Source: an uncultured Clostridia bacterium (GTDB taxonomy: Bacteria > Bacillota > Clostridia > Oscillospirales > Acutalibacteraceae). Taken from it: a stretch of 5,845 nucleotides of DNA. The position numbers were made by a program, and so were the translations under genes. Below, piece after piece: positions 1 to 5,745 of the stretch. The stretch is taken from assembly GCA_946409885.1 (NCBI GenBank), contig CAMJYF010000135.1, forward strand, positions 1 through 5,845. Direction: 5' to 3'. Every line of letters starts with the position of its first letter. Positions within the stretch are counted from its first letter, which is position 1. The notes below the pieces were generated by a model, which was given only the letters and a program-made list of their open reading frames with translations, was not told the origin of the DNA and made no database searches.

Positions 1-78
1 GCAGCTCCGGCAGCAGCAGGCGGTGGCGTGCTGGGCGATAAAGACCGGATGGCCCCTCTTTTCGTGTTTATCTGACGT
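1..78 (-). pseudogene. DUF4186-like protein fragment, 5'-truncated, continues beyond the window
   Basis: Read on the minus strand directly after the stop codon of the hydrolase gene, and in the same frame, these 26 codons contain the stretch GHPVFIAQHATACCCRSC. From memory this matches the conserved core of DUF4186, a small (about 110-130 aa) family of unknown function, where a Gly-His-Pro-Val-Phe-(I/V)-Ala-Gln-His-Ala-Thr block is followed by a Cys-Cys-Arg-x-Cys cluster. The roughly 60 N-terminal residues typical of the family are absent: only eight codons lie between the hydrolase stop and the Gly-His-Pro motif, and none is ATG, GTG or TTG. I therefore read it as a 5'-truncated remnant. The cysteine cluster suggests metal binding in intact members, but the role is unknown. 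The family call rests on recalled motif similarity; the missing start is seen directly. Confidence 0.55.
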
Positions 79-2379
79 TCAATCAGCCGCTTTTTTCAGG
101 CAAAGGCGTTCCCCGGCGGCCAGCGGAACGCGGATGACTTCGTCTTCGTAGACGGTCCCTCGGTCGTCCACGGCGCGCCGCCAGGGATTTTTCAGCCGCA
201 CCGTGCCGCCGGCCTCCGCCGTAACGCGCGCGTAGGCGACCTCGCCGTTTTCACAGGCGGCGTCCACCAGAAACGCCCCCTTTGTCCGCAGGGAGCGGAA
301 CGCGGCGGGCGTTGCCAGATCCCAGTTGGGGAACAGCACAAGGGTATCCGTGTGGCCCCACAGCAGGCATTCGTTCACCACCGCGTGCAGCGACAGGTTT
401 TCCACCCACACGCCCATCCGGCGCATAAAATCCGTATCCATATCGTCCGGGTAACGGCCGCCCGCCAGCGTCGTCCGGTCAAAGGCCGTGCCGTTGGGCA
501 GCAGGCAGTAGCGCACGTGCCGCTTGAATTTTTCCAGGTCCAGTATCCCCAGCCGGGCGCCGATCAGGTGGTAGAACACCAGATCGTTGCCGCCCTCGTT
601 GTAGTGGTGCCGCCAGGAGTTTTCGGCAAGGGCCAGCGTTTCCGCGTCGGCGGTCTGCGCGTCCACGTCCTCCCCCGGAAAGACCTGCGCCAGGTTCGCG
701 GGGCAGTTGTAGATCACCCGGTCCGGGTCCTCCGTGCCCACGCTGACGTACACCCGGCCGAAGCGGCCCTCCGCCGTGGGGTAGTCCGGGTAGGCGGCAA
801 GGATCCTGCTGACGGTATCCGCCAGCGCCTGTTCCTCCCGTTCCATTCCCAGGTCTTGTGTTGCCCGCAAAAAGGCGCGGAAGACGAATTTGGTCAGCGT
901 CAGGTCCACCGCCCCGTCCAGATTCTTCTCCAGACCGGCCGCCAGACCGTACAGCTCCGGCACGATGGTGGGGAACAGATGGTATTTCCCATCCCCCACG
1001 GGGTCCGCGCCCTCCCGCGTCATATAGGCCGCCAGAAACGCCACCGCGGCCCGCAGCAGCGGCCAGATCCGTTCCCGCAGCAGCGCCAGGTCTTTGGTGT
1101 AGGTGTAGTGCCACCAAAGGCTCTGCACCGTCCAGGGCGTTTCAAGGATCTCCCAGCCCCAGTCCGGCGCGGGGTAGGGATTCACCGTCATCTCCACCGG
1201 ATAGGCGGAGTGGGGAAAACAGGCCCCCGGCAGCCCGTAAAAATCTTTTGCCCAGGCCTCCGACACGGGCAGAAAGCTTTCCGCCATGCGCAGATAGGGC
1301 AGGTGCAGGTCCTGCCGGTTGGCCGCCATCAGCCCCCAAAAGGGCTGCTGGGTGTTGTAGTTCATGTGGTAATCGCCGTGCCAGGCGGTGCCGATATCGC
1401 CGTGCATCCAGTTGCCGAACAGCCCCGGCGCCTGGGAGCTTTCGCTCAGCACGCAGCGCAAAAAGTAGATGTTCCTGTACCAGATCCGCTCCAGGAATTC
1501 GTCGCTGAGCTGAACGCCGGAGCGCTGCCAGTAGTCCCGCCAGACGGCCTGATTCTTTTGATAAACCTCCGCAAACGCAAGCCGCGCCGTTTCGTCGGTC
1601 CGCGCCACGTCCGTGTAATACCCCTGCGTGACCTGTACGGAAATCTCTCCCGCCTTCGCCAGCCGGACGTCGATCCCCTCGCCGGAGACGGTCCCGTCCG
1701 TCTCATACAACACGGAAAAGCCCCGGTCCTTCCCCGGCCGCGCCGCGCCGTCAAAGCCGTTGGCGGGCAGCAGCTGGCGAAAGCCCTTTGTCAGGGTCTC
1801 ATAGGCCGGGATGCCCTTGTCGGGCTGGCGGGGGATGATCCGCATCCGGTCAAACAGCGGCGTTTCGCTGCCGTTTTCGTCCTCCGCGCGGCAGACGACG
1901 GCGTCCCGGTCCATGGCGACGGCCACCTTCACGAACCGCTTCTTCCCGTCGGCGGTTTCCAGCGCCACCGTCAGCAGCCCGTCGGAAAGATCCAGCGTGT
2001 GGCCCAGCACCTCGTACTCCTTGCGGTCGAAAAACAGGTACACGCTGGAAGCGGGCCACGGCCGCGGGTAGGAATAATCATGGTACGATTTCGTGACGGT
2101 CTGATGATACGCCCGGAACCAGTCCCGTTCCGGGAAGTGATCTTTGTCCGCCAGCACCCTGCCCCAGATCTCGTCAAAGGTGCCCACCTTTCCCTTATGG
2201 TCCTCCGCCAGACGGATATCCCATATGCTGTTGTGTCCCAGGTGCAGCACCAAGGCGTCCGGCCGGGTGCAGACCACCAGCCCCAGGCCGCCGTTGCCCA
2301 TCACGGCCCCCTCAAAAAAATCGGGCGACGCCACGTCGCGCGTGATCGAATGCTTTTTGGCAAGCGACAAAATATCCAT
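79..2379 (-). CDS. GH95-related glycoside hydrolase (alpha-L-fucosidase/galactosidase-like), cytoplasmic
   Basis: A 766-aa protein with no signal peptide, so probably intracellular. Residues 1 to about 270 resemble the N-terminal beta-sandwich of GH95-type enzymes (GAVMGNGGLG at 24-33, then an Asn-Ser-Ile-Trp motif at 50-53). An alpha/alpha-barrel-like region follows (about 280-685), then a small beta-rich tail. In known GH95 fucosidases, which hydrolyse alpha-1,2-linked L-fucose or related sugars with inversion, an Asn-x-Asn pair and an Asp activate water and a Glu is the general acid. Here the Asn pair is N340/N342 (MNYNTQ), the acid Glu is probably E475 (VPELYG), and the third site falls at E660 (WVENLSL), a Glu where Asp is usual. 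Spacing between these sites is close to the family's. The start at 2379 has a weak, distant AAAGGGG ribosome binding site, and no better in-frame start is visible nearby. An upstream terminator separates the gene from the preceding three-gene set. Substrate unknown; GH95 membership likely but distant. Confidence 0.8.
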   Translation of the reverse strand: MDILSLAKKHSITRDVASPDFFEGAVMGNGGLGLVVCTRPDALVLHLGHNSIWDIRLAEDHKGKVGTFDEIWGRVLADKDHFPERDWFRAYHQTVTKSYHDYSYPRPWPASSVYLFFDRKEYEVLGHTLDLSDGLLTVALETADGKKRFVKVAVAMDRDAVVCRAEDENGSETPLFDRMRIIPRQPDKGIPAYETLTKGFRQLLPANGFDGAARPGKDRGFSVLYETDGTVSGEGIDVRLAKAGEISVQVTQGYYTDVARTDETARLAFAEVYQKNQAVWRDYWQRSGVQLSDEFLERIWYRNIYFLRCVLSESSQAPGLFGNWMHGDIGTAWHGDYHMNYNTQQPFWGLMAANRQDLHLPYLRMAESFLPVSEAWAKDFYGLPGACFPHSAYPVEMTVNPYPAPDWGWEILETPWTVQSLWWHYTYTKDLALLRERIWPLLRAAVAFLAAYMTREGADPVGDGKYHLFPTIVPELYGLAAGLEKNLDGAVDLTLTKFVFRAFLRATQDLGMEREEQALADTVSRILAAYPDYPTAEGRFGRVYVSVGTEDPDRVIYNCPANLAQVFPGEDVDAQTADAETLALAENSWRHHYNEGGNDLVFYHLIGARLGILDLEKFKRHVRYCLLPNGTAFDRTTLAGGRYPDDMDTDFMRRMGVWVENLSLHAVVNECLLWGHTDTLVLFPNWDLATPAAFRSLRTKGAFLVDAACENGEVAYARVTAEAGGTVRLKNPWRRAVDDRGTVYEDEVIRVPLAAGERLCLKKAAD

Positions 2380-2391
2380 GTTGTTTTCTTT

Positions 2392-2398
2392 CCCCTTT
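2392..2398 (-). promoter_or_regulatory. Weak ribosome binding site of the hydrolase gene
   Basis: AAAGGGG on the minus strand lies 12 nt upstream of the ATG at 2379. It is poorer and further from the start than the sites of the other three genes, which suggests lower translation initiation. The closer match AAAGGAG about 60 nt upstream serves no in-frame start of this gene. Confidence 0.45.
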
Positions 2399-2489
2399 CG
2401 TTGGCTTGTTGTCTGATGTCCCGCTTACGCCCAAAATGCTCCTTTCGCTGCTTTCCGTGTTCGGCGGAAGCGGAAATCCTTTCCTCGTC

Positions 2490-2520
2490 AAAAAAGCCCC
2501 AGCCTTCGTTGGTCGGGGCT
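2490..2520 (-). terminator. Intrinsic (Rho-independent) terminator after the three-gene operon
   Basis: On the minus strand AGCCCC pairs with GGGGCT; a G-T wobble, one A-C mismatch and two more C-G pairs continue the stem below the loop AACGAA. A run of six T follows at once, and flanking A residues can extend the stem by A-T pairs into the T-tract. On the plus strand the T-run is interrupted, so it should act mainly on minus-strand transcription. It lies about 195 nt past the stop of the second oxidoreductase and about 70 nt past the stop of the coding-like tail, and would end transcripts of the oxidoreductase/ThuA genes before the hydrolase gene. Confidence 0.8.
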
Positions 2521-2590
2521 TCTCTGCGCCGGAGCCCTGTCGCCGTTCCACCTTTTTTGCAAAGGAAACGGGAGGACAGACCGGCGCTCT

Positions 2591-2714
2591 TTATTGGTCT
2601 GCGGCTGTGTCTTCCGGCGCCAGCGCGGACAGGCAGTGCGCGGCGATCGTTTGCGCCTGCGTTTCGATGGCGGAGGGCCGGAAATGGTAGACGTCCGCCC
2701 AGTCCTCCGTTGTG
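2591..2714 (-). pseudogene. Coding-like tail without a start: gene remnant or frameshifted extension of the oxidoreductase
   Basis: Directly after the oxidoreductase stop, a different minus-strand frame stays open for about 41 codons to a TAA at 2591. It contains EDWADVYHFRPSAIETQAQ and ends near LAPEDTAADQ. Third codon positions are overwhelmingly G or C, as in the real genes, and the composition looks like the helical C-terminus of a folded protein. The frame extends upstream to an ATG at 2794, but that start lies inside the oxidoreductase gene, lacks a ribosome binding site, and the 80-nt overlap encodes an Arg/Ser-rich shadow. Two readings fit: the 3' remnant of a lost gene, or a C-terminal extension of the oxidoreductase split off by a one-base change in a GGGG run at 2721-2724 just before its stop. 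I do not recognise the family. Confidence 0.4.
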
Positions 2715-3806
2715 TTATTGCCCCAGCGGGAGAGCCGGCTGGCGGACGAAGCCTTTTTGCAGCGAGACCTCTCTGCCGGAATCGGAGGATTCATGGAAGG
2801 CGCACATCAGGTCCAGCACGTGGAAGGTCTGCGCGCAGTTGGCGCGGGGCGTGCCGCCTTCCCGCAGGGCGCGGCACAGATCCGCCACGCCGACGCCGCG
2901 GCTGTTCTCCCTGTAACCGTATACCACCGGCACCTCTTCATAGGCGTTCTGCCCCTCCCGCAGCAGCTTTACCGGTCCGCCGAAGCCGTTGGGATCCGGT
3001 ACCAGCAGGCTGCCCCGGGAGCCGAACACCTCCACGCAGGCCTGGTGGTCGTCGTAGACGTCAAAGGTGGTCGTCAGCGTGCCGATGGCGCCGCTTTCAA
3101 ACTTCATCAGCCCCGCGATGTGCGTGGGCACCTCCACGTCCACCAGCGTCCCGCGCAGGGGCTGGGAGGTGATGAGCCGCTGGGGGAAGGTGACGCGGGT
3201 ATAGGCCATCACGCTTTCCACCGCGCCCACCAGATTGACAAGGCAGGTCAGGTAATAGGGGCCCATGTCGAACATGGGGCCGCCGCCCTTCTGATAGTAG
3301 AAGGCGGGGCCGGGGTGCCAGCTCTCATGGCCGTGGCAGCGCATGGAGGCGTTCACCGCCACCACGTCGCCGATCCAGCCGTCGTCGATCAGCTTGCGGC
3401 AGGTCTGGATGCCGCCGCCCAGAAAGGTATCCGGCGCGCCGCCCAGCAGCAGGCCCTTTTCTTTGGCCAGCGCCACCTGCTTTTCGCCGTCCTCCCGGCA
3501 GACGGCCAGGGGCTTTTCGCAGTAGGCGTGCTTGCCCGCCGCCAGCGCCATCAGGTTGACGGGGCAGTGCTGGTCCGGGGTGGTGATGTTCACGATCAGC
3601 TCGATCTCCCCGTCCGCCATGATCTCCTCATCGGTGAAATAGGCCTTGGGGATGTGATATTTTTCCTGTGCCGCCAGCGCCTTTTCCGGGATCAGGTCGC
3701 ACACCGCCACCACGTTCACCGTGTCGGCGAACATGCCGGTGAGGTTGGTCAGGTAAATGCCGCTGATATTACCGCAGCCCACGATGCCCACGTTCACTTT
3801 TTTCAT
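2715..3806 (-). CDS. Gfo/Idh/MocA-family NAD(P)-dependent oxidoreductase (second in operon)
   Basis: A 363-aa protein, normal length for the family, which oxidises or reduces sugars, inositols and related polyols with NAD(P). An N-terminal Rossmann fold starts at VGIVGCGNIS (6-15). The Glu-Lys-Pro motif with its catalytic Lys is at 97-99 (CEKPLA). The C-terminal alpha/beta domain carries GGGPMFDMGPYY (174-185): D180 is present, but the usual catalytic His position is Tyr (Y184), as in glucose-fructose oxidoreductase-type members. I chose the start at 3806 rather than the longer frame reaching 4052, because AAGGAG lies 8 nt upstream, the Rossmann motif begins at once, and the longer version would overlap the ThuA gene by about 190 nt with low-complexity shadow sequence. 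The gene follows the ThuA gene by 56 nt. It ends RQPALPLGQ, a plausible family C-terminus. Substrate unknown. It shares little beyond family motifs with the other oxidoreductase here, so a different substrate is likely. Confidence 0.9.
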   Translation of the reverse strand: MKKVNVGIVGCGNISGIYLTNLTGMFADTVNVVAVCDLIPEKALAAQEKYHIPKAYFTDEEIMADGEIELIVNITTPDQHCPVNLMALAAGKHAYCEKPLAVCREDGEKQVALAKEKGLLLGGAPDTFLGGGIQTCRKLIDDGWIGDVVAVNASMRCHGHESWHPGPAFYYQKGGGPMFDMGPYYLTCLVNLVGAVESVMAYTRVTFPQRLITSQPLRGTLVDVEVPTHIAGLMKFESGAIGTLTTTFDVYDDHQACVEVFGSRGSLLVPDPNGFGGPVKLLREGQNAYEEVPVVYGYRENSRGVGVADLCRALREGGTPRANCAQTFHVLDLMCAFHESSDSGREVSLQKGFVRQPALPLGQ

Positions 3807-3814
3807 TTCATTCG

Positions 3815-3820
3815 CTCCTT
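3815..3820 (-). promoter_or_regulatory. Ribosome binding site that fixes the start of the second oxidoreductase
   Basis: AAGGAG on the minus strand ends 8 nt before the ATG at 3806 and follows a run of A residues. An ATG four bases upstream of the chosen one is out of frame (it reads Met-Lys-stop). This site rejects the longer open frame that begins inside the ThuA gene. Confidence 0.8.
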
Positions 3821-3827
3821 TTTTTAT

Positions 3828-3857
3828 ATGACTTCCGACTTCCGACTGATGACTTCC
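3828..3857. repeat. Short direct-repeat cluster between the ThuA and oxidoreductase genes
   Basis: On the plus strand GACTTCC occurs at 3830-3836, again immediately at 3837-3843, and a third time at 3851-3857. The first and third copies are preceded by AT, giving a 9-base direct repeat ATGACTTCC at 3828-3836 and 3849-3857. The cluster fills about half of the 56-nt intergenic gap, ahead of the oxidoreductase ribosome binding site. It may belong to a dispersed intergenic repeat family or be a local tandem expansion; function unknown. Confidence 0.6.
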
Positions 3858-3862
3858 CACTT

Positions 3863-4588
3863 TTAATACATCTTGGCTGTGTTGGCGTACTGCTCCGGAT
3901 CGGGCTTTGTCTCCCGGAACAGCCGCTTGCCTTCGGCAGCCCACAGCATGCCCCGGCGCATCATCTCCGCCGCCTGGGGGATATCGAACACGTCGTTGTG
4001 GTGGCCCAGGGAGTTGTAATATACCCTGCCATGGCCCCAGCGCTTCGTCCACGCCACGGGCACGTCCACCATGCCGTTGGCGGCGTGGTAATAATTGACC
4101 ACAGGGTAACGGGTGGTGGCCAGCACCTCGTTGGCCGGGTCCACGTGAACGTAATACTGCTCGGAGCAGACCTCAAAATCCTCGATCCCCTCCACCAGCG
4201 GGGAAGAGCCCCTGCGGATATTCACCTTGTATTTCGTGCCGTCGCCGCCGGGGTGGGAGACCCACTGCCCGCCGGTCATGAACTGCCATTCGGTATCGTT
4301 GCGGAAGGAATCGCACATGCCGCCGTGGCAGCCGGCCAGCCCCACGCCGTATTTGCCCACCGCCTCCGCCGCGGCTACGGATTGCTCACGGGTGATCTCG
4401 CCCATGGTCCACACCGGCACCAGCAGATCCAGGTCGTTCAGCTCCTCTTTTCGGTCAACCAGCACCTGCAGCGTATCGAATACCTCCACGGCAAAACCTT
4501 CTTTGCGCAGCATCTCCGCAAACCGGCCGGAGACCTGCACGGGCTCGTGGCCGTCCCAGCCGCCCTGAATGATCCATGCTTTTTTCAT
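3863..4588 (-). CDS. ThuA-like protein (class I glutamine-amidotransferase-like fold)
   Basis: A 241-aa protein without a signal peptide. ThuA family members have a flavodoxin/class I glutamine-amidotransferase-like fold and often sit beside Gfo/Idh/MocA oxidoreductases in sugar-use operons; the founding member is linked to trehalose use with the dehydrogenase ThuB. Visible features are the first strand with IIQGGWDGHEP (6-16), a central acidic strand (DLDLLVPVWTMGEIT, 52-66), the nucleophile-elbow region GLAGCHGGMCDSF (83-95) with a cysteine at 87, and a C-terminal GRVYYNSLGHHNDVF block (187-201) typical of the family. The start at 4588 is set by AAAGGAGG 7 nt upstream; a longer open frame adds 16 residues that merely cover the preceding gene's end. 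The ribosome binding site touches the upstream stop codon, so translation is probably coupled. The biochemical reaction is not established for most of the family. I do not use the name thuA because the trehalose role cannot be inferred here. Confidence 0.87.
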   Translation of the reverse strand: MKKAWIIQGGWDGHEPVQVSGRFAEMLRKEGFAVEVFDTLQVLVDRKEELNDLDLLVPVWTMGEITREQSVAAAEAVGKYGVGLAGCHGGMCDSFRNDTEWQFMTGGQWVSHPGGDGTKYKVNIRRGSSPLVEGIEDFEVCSEQYYVHVDPANEVLATTRYPVVNYYHAANGMVDVPVAWTKRWGHGRVYYNSLGHHNDVFDIPQAAEMMRRGMLWAAEGKRLFRETKPDPEQYANTAKMY

Positions 4589-4595
4589 TGTTTTT

Positions 4596-4603
4596 CCTCC
4601 TTT
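4596..4603 (-). promoter_or_regulatory. Strong ribosome binding site of the ThuA-like gene, overlapping the preceding stop
   Basis: AAAGGAGG on the minus strand stands 7 nt before the ATG at 4588. Its first two A residues are the last bases of the TAA stop (4602-4604) of the preceding oxidoreductase. This decides the start and points to translational coupling. Confidence 0.85.
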
Positions 4604-5660
4604 AAATATCGCATTTCCGCGCGCCGCCCTCGGCATCGGCTTTGAACATCAGGTCCACCACCCGCATGACCCGCAGGGCCTGCTCGGGCGTGACCAGCAG
4701 CTGCTCCGTTCCCCGGATGGCCCCGGCGACGTTTTTGTAATAATCCGTCCAGTCCGGGTGCTCATCCGGCAGCGGCAGCTCCGTCATGGTGTACTCGGGG
4801 CGCGGCGCCATGGTGCGGGTGGGGCCCGCCTCCGTATAGACGATATCGTCGCTCCACTTCATCTCCGCGTTGGGCTTCAGCTTCATCAGCTTTCCGCCGC
4901 AGCCCCAGTCGTCGATCTGCAGCGTGCCCTCGGTGCCCTGCACGTGCCAGCGGGGCAGGTTGATCAGGCAGTTGGTGCTCATCTCCATCACGTAGGAGCA
5001 GCCGCTCTCAAACCGCAGGAACAGGTGGATATTGTCGTCCACGCCGGGGGTGTACATGCTCTGCAGGTGCGCGTCTGCGCTTACCACCTTTTCGTCAAAC
5101 AGATACATGGCCTGATCCAGCAGATGGATGCCCCAGTCCAGCAGCATGCCGCCGCCGTTTTCCTTGTGGCCGCGCCAGCCGTACATGGCGCCCCGGGACC
5201 CCTGCACGATGCTTTTGACCATATACACCTGCCCCAGCAGTCCTTGCTCTTTTGCCGCCTTTACGATGCAAAAATCCCGGTCCCACCGGCGGTTCTGGTG
5301 AACGGTAAACACCTTGCCGGTCTCATCCCGCACGGCGATGATCTCCTCCAGCTCGGCGGCGTTCAGGGTGACCGGCTTTTCACAGATCACGTTCTTGCCC
5401 GCCCGCAGCGCCCGGATAGCAATGTCCTTGTGAAAGTTGTTGGGGACGGCGATGGTGATCAGGTCCACGGTCTCATCCGCCAGCACTGCCTCCAGCGACT
5501 CGTAAACGGTCAGTCCCTTGTTCCGCGCGTCCTCCCGCGCCTCCGGGCGGATATCGTAAGCGCCGTATACCTCCACGCCGGGCACTCTGGCCCGCACGTT
5601 CGCCGCGTGCCAGTTGCCCATGCCGCCGAACCCGACGATGACCAGCCGAAGATTGTTCAT
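4602..5660 (-). CDS. Gfo/Idh/MocA-family NAD(P)-dependent oxidoreductase (first in operon)
   Basis: A 352-aa protein of normal family length. The Rossmann nucleotide-binding motif is at VIVGFGGMGNWH (7-18). The Glu-Lys-Pro motif is in CEKPVTL (93-99), with K95 the expected catalytic lysine. The motif VHQNRRWDRDF (120-130) and the C-terminal-domain motif GGGMLLDWGIHLLDQ (169-183) give the classical Asp175/His179 catalytic pair. These features fit a sugar, inositol or glycoside dehydrogenase acting on a secondary hydroxyl; QNRRWD is also seen in some inositol and sugar dehydrogenases of this superfamily. The start at 5660 has GGGAGGT 8 nt upstream. It is the first full gene of the minus-strand set, with the ThuA-like gene only 13 nt downstream. 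The sequence is intact and the substrate cannot be deduced. It differs clearly from the second oxidoreductase, which has Tyr in place of the catalytic His, so the two are not a recent duplication. Confidence 0.92.
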   Translation of the reverse strand: MNNLRLVIVGFGGMGNWHAANVRARVPGVEVYGAYDIRPEAREDARNKGLTVYESLEAVLADETVDLITIAVPNNFHKDIAIRALRAGKNVICEKPVTLNAAELEEIIAVRDETGKVFTVHQNRRWDRDFCIVKAAKEQGLLGQVYMVKSIVQGSRGAMYGWRGHKENGGGMLLDWGIHLLDQAMYLFDEKVVSADAHLQSMYTPGVDDNIHLFLRFESGCSYVMEMSTNCLINLPRWHVQGTEGTLQIDDWGCGGKLMKLKPNAEMKWSDDIVYTEAGPTRTMAPRPEYTMTELPLPDEHPDWTDYYKNVAGAIRGTEQLLVTPEQALRVMRVVDLMFKADAEGGARKCDI

Positions 5661-5668
5661 AGTGATGT

Positions 5669-5675
5669 ACCTCCC
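5669..5675 (-). promoter_or_regulatory. Ribosome binding site of the first oxidoreductase
   Basis: GGGAGGT on the minus strand lies 8 nt upstream of the ATG at 5660. It is a good Shine-Dalgarno match that supports this start over the longer out-of-frame reading that continues upstream. Confidence 0.8.
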
Positions 5676-5684
5676 ATTTTGTCG

Positions 5685-5706
5685 GCGGCGGAACCGCGCC
5701 CGCCGC
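5685..5706 (-). other. GC-rich hairpin in the operon leader
   Basis: GCGGCGG (5685-5691) and CCGCCGC (5700-5706) form a perfect 7-bp inverted repeat around an 8-nt loop. It sits between the AT-rich possible promoter and the ribosome binding site of the first oxidoreductase, so it would lie in the 5' untranslated leader. There is no T-run after it, so it is not an intrinsic terminator. It could stabilise the leader or be a by-product of high GC content. Confidence 0.4.
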
Positions 5707-5726
5707 GCCTGTTGCCTTATTTTGAA

Positions 5727-5745
5727 ATGATATTTTATAAAAAAA
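5727..5745 (-). promoter_or_regulatory. Possible promoter (-10 region) of the oxidoreductase/ThuA operon
   Basis: This is the most AT-rich stretch of the window. On the minus strand it contains TATCAT (5727-5732), one mismatch from TATAAT, overlapping TATAAAAT (5732-5739), after a T-run. No good TTGACA-like -35 element lies 16-18 nt upstream. The position, about 70 nt before the first start codon, suits an operon promoter. The call rests on composition and a -10-like hexamer only. Confidence 0.3.

Larger units (their letters stand above)
2380..2714. other. Region between the oxidoreductase and hydrolase genes
   Basis: This 335-nt stretch has three parts. Bases 2591-2714 look like the tail of a coding sequence on the minus strand (separate entry). 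Bases 2490-2520 are an intrinsic terminator (separate entry). Bases 2380-2489 are the hydrolase leader. In the leader I find no convincing -35/-10 pair: a TTGACG overlaps the terminator T-tract, but nothing like TATAAT lies 16-18 nt downstream. A short inverted repeat (GGAAA-GGA-TTTCC, about 2472-2484) sits just past the terminator and could be chance. Small plus- and minus-strand open frames here lack ribosome binding sites. Confidence 0.6.

Noticed and set aside
2472..2484. Inverted repeat GGAAA-TCC-TTTCC as a possible operator
   Set aside because: Only five base pairs, no promoter next to it, and such palindromes are expected by chance.
2312..2551. Small minus-strand frame in the hydrolase leader with an AAAGGAG before a TTG
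   Set aside because: It is out of frame with the hydrolase, runs through the terminator stem, and its codon use is not gene-like.
2406..2690. Plus-strand frame of 94 codons between the oxidoreductase and hydrolase genes
   Set aside because: No ribosome binding site, it crosses the terminator, and its later half is antisense to the coding-like tail.
352..2916. Very long plus-strand open frame (854 codons) opposite the hydrolase gene
   Set aside because: It is the antisense shadow of a GC-rich gene: rich in Arg, His, Pro, Gln and Val, no ribosome binding site, no recognisable domain, and it runs through the terminator.
2712..3866. Plus-strand open frame of 384 codons opposite the second oxidoreductase
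   Set aside because: Composition is that of an antisense shadow, and the minus-strand reading has full family motifs and a good ribosome binding site.
3807..4052. N-terminal extension of the second oxidoreductase by 82 residues
   Set aside because: It overlaps the ThuA-like gene in another frame, has no family similarity, and a strong ribosome binding site marks the start at 3806.
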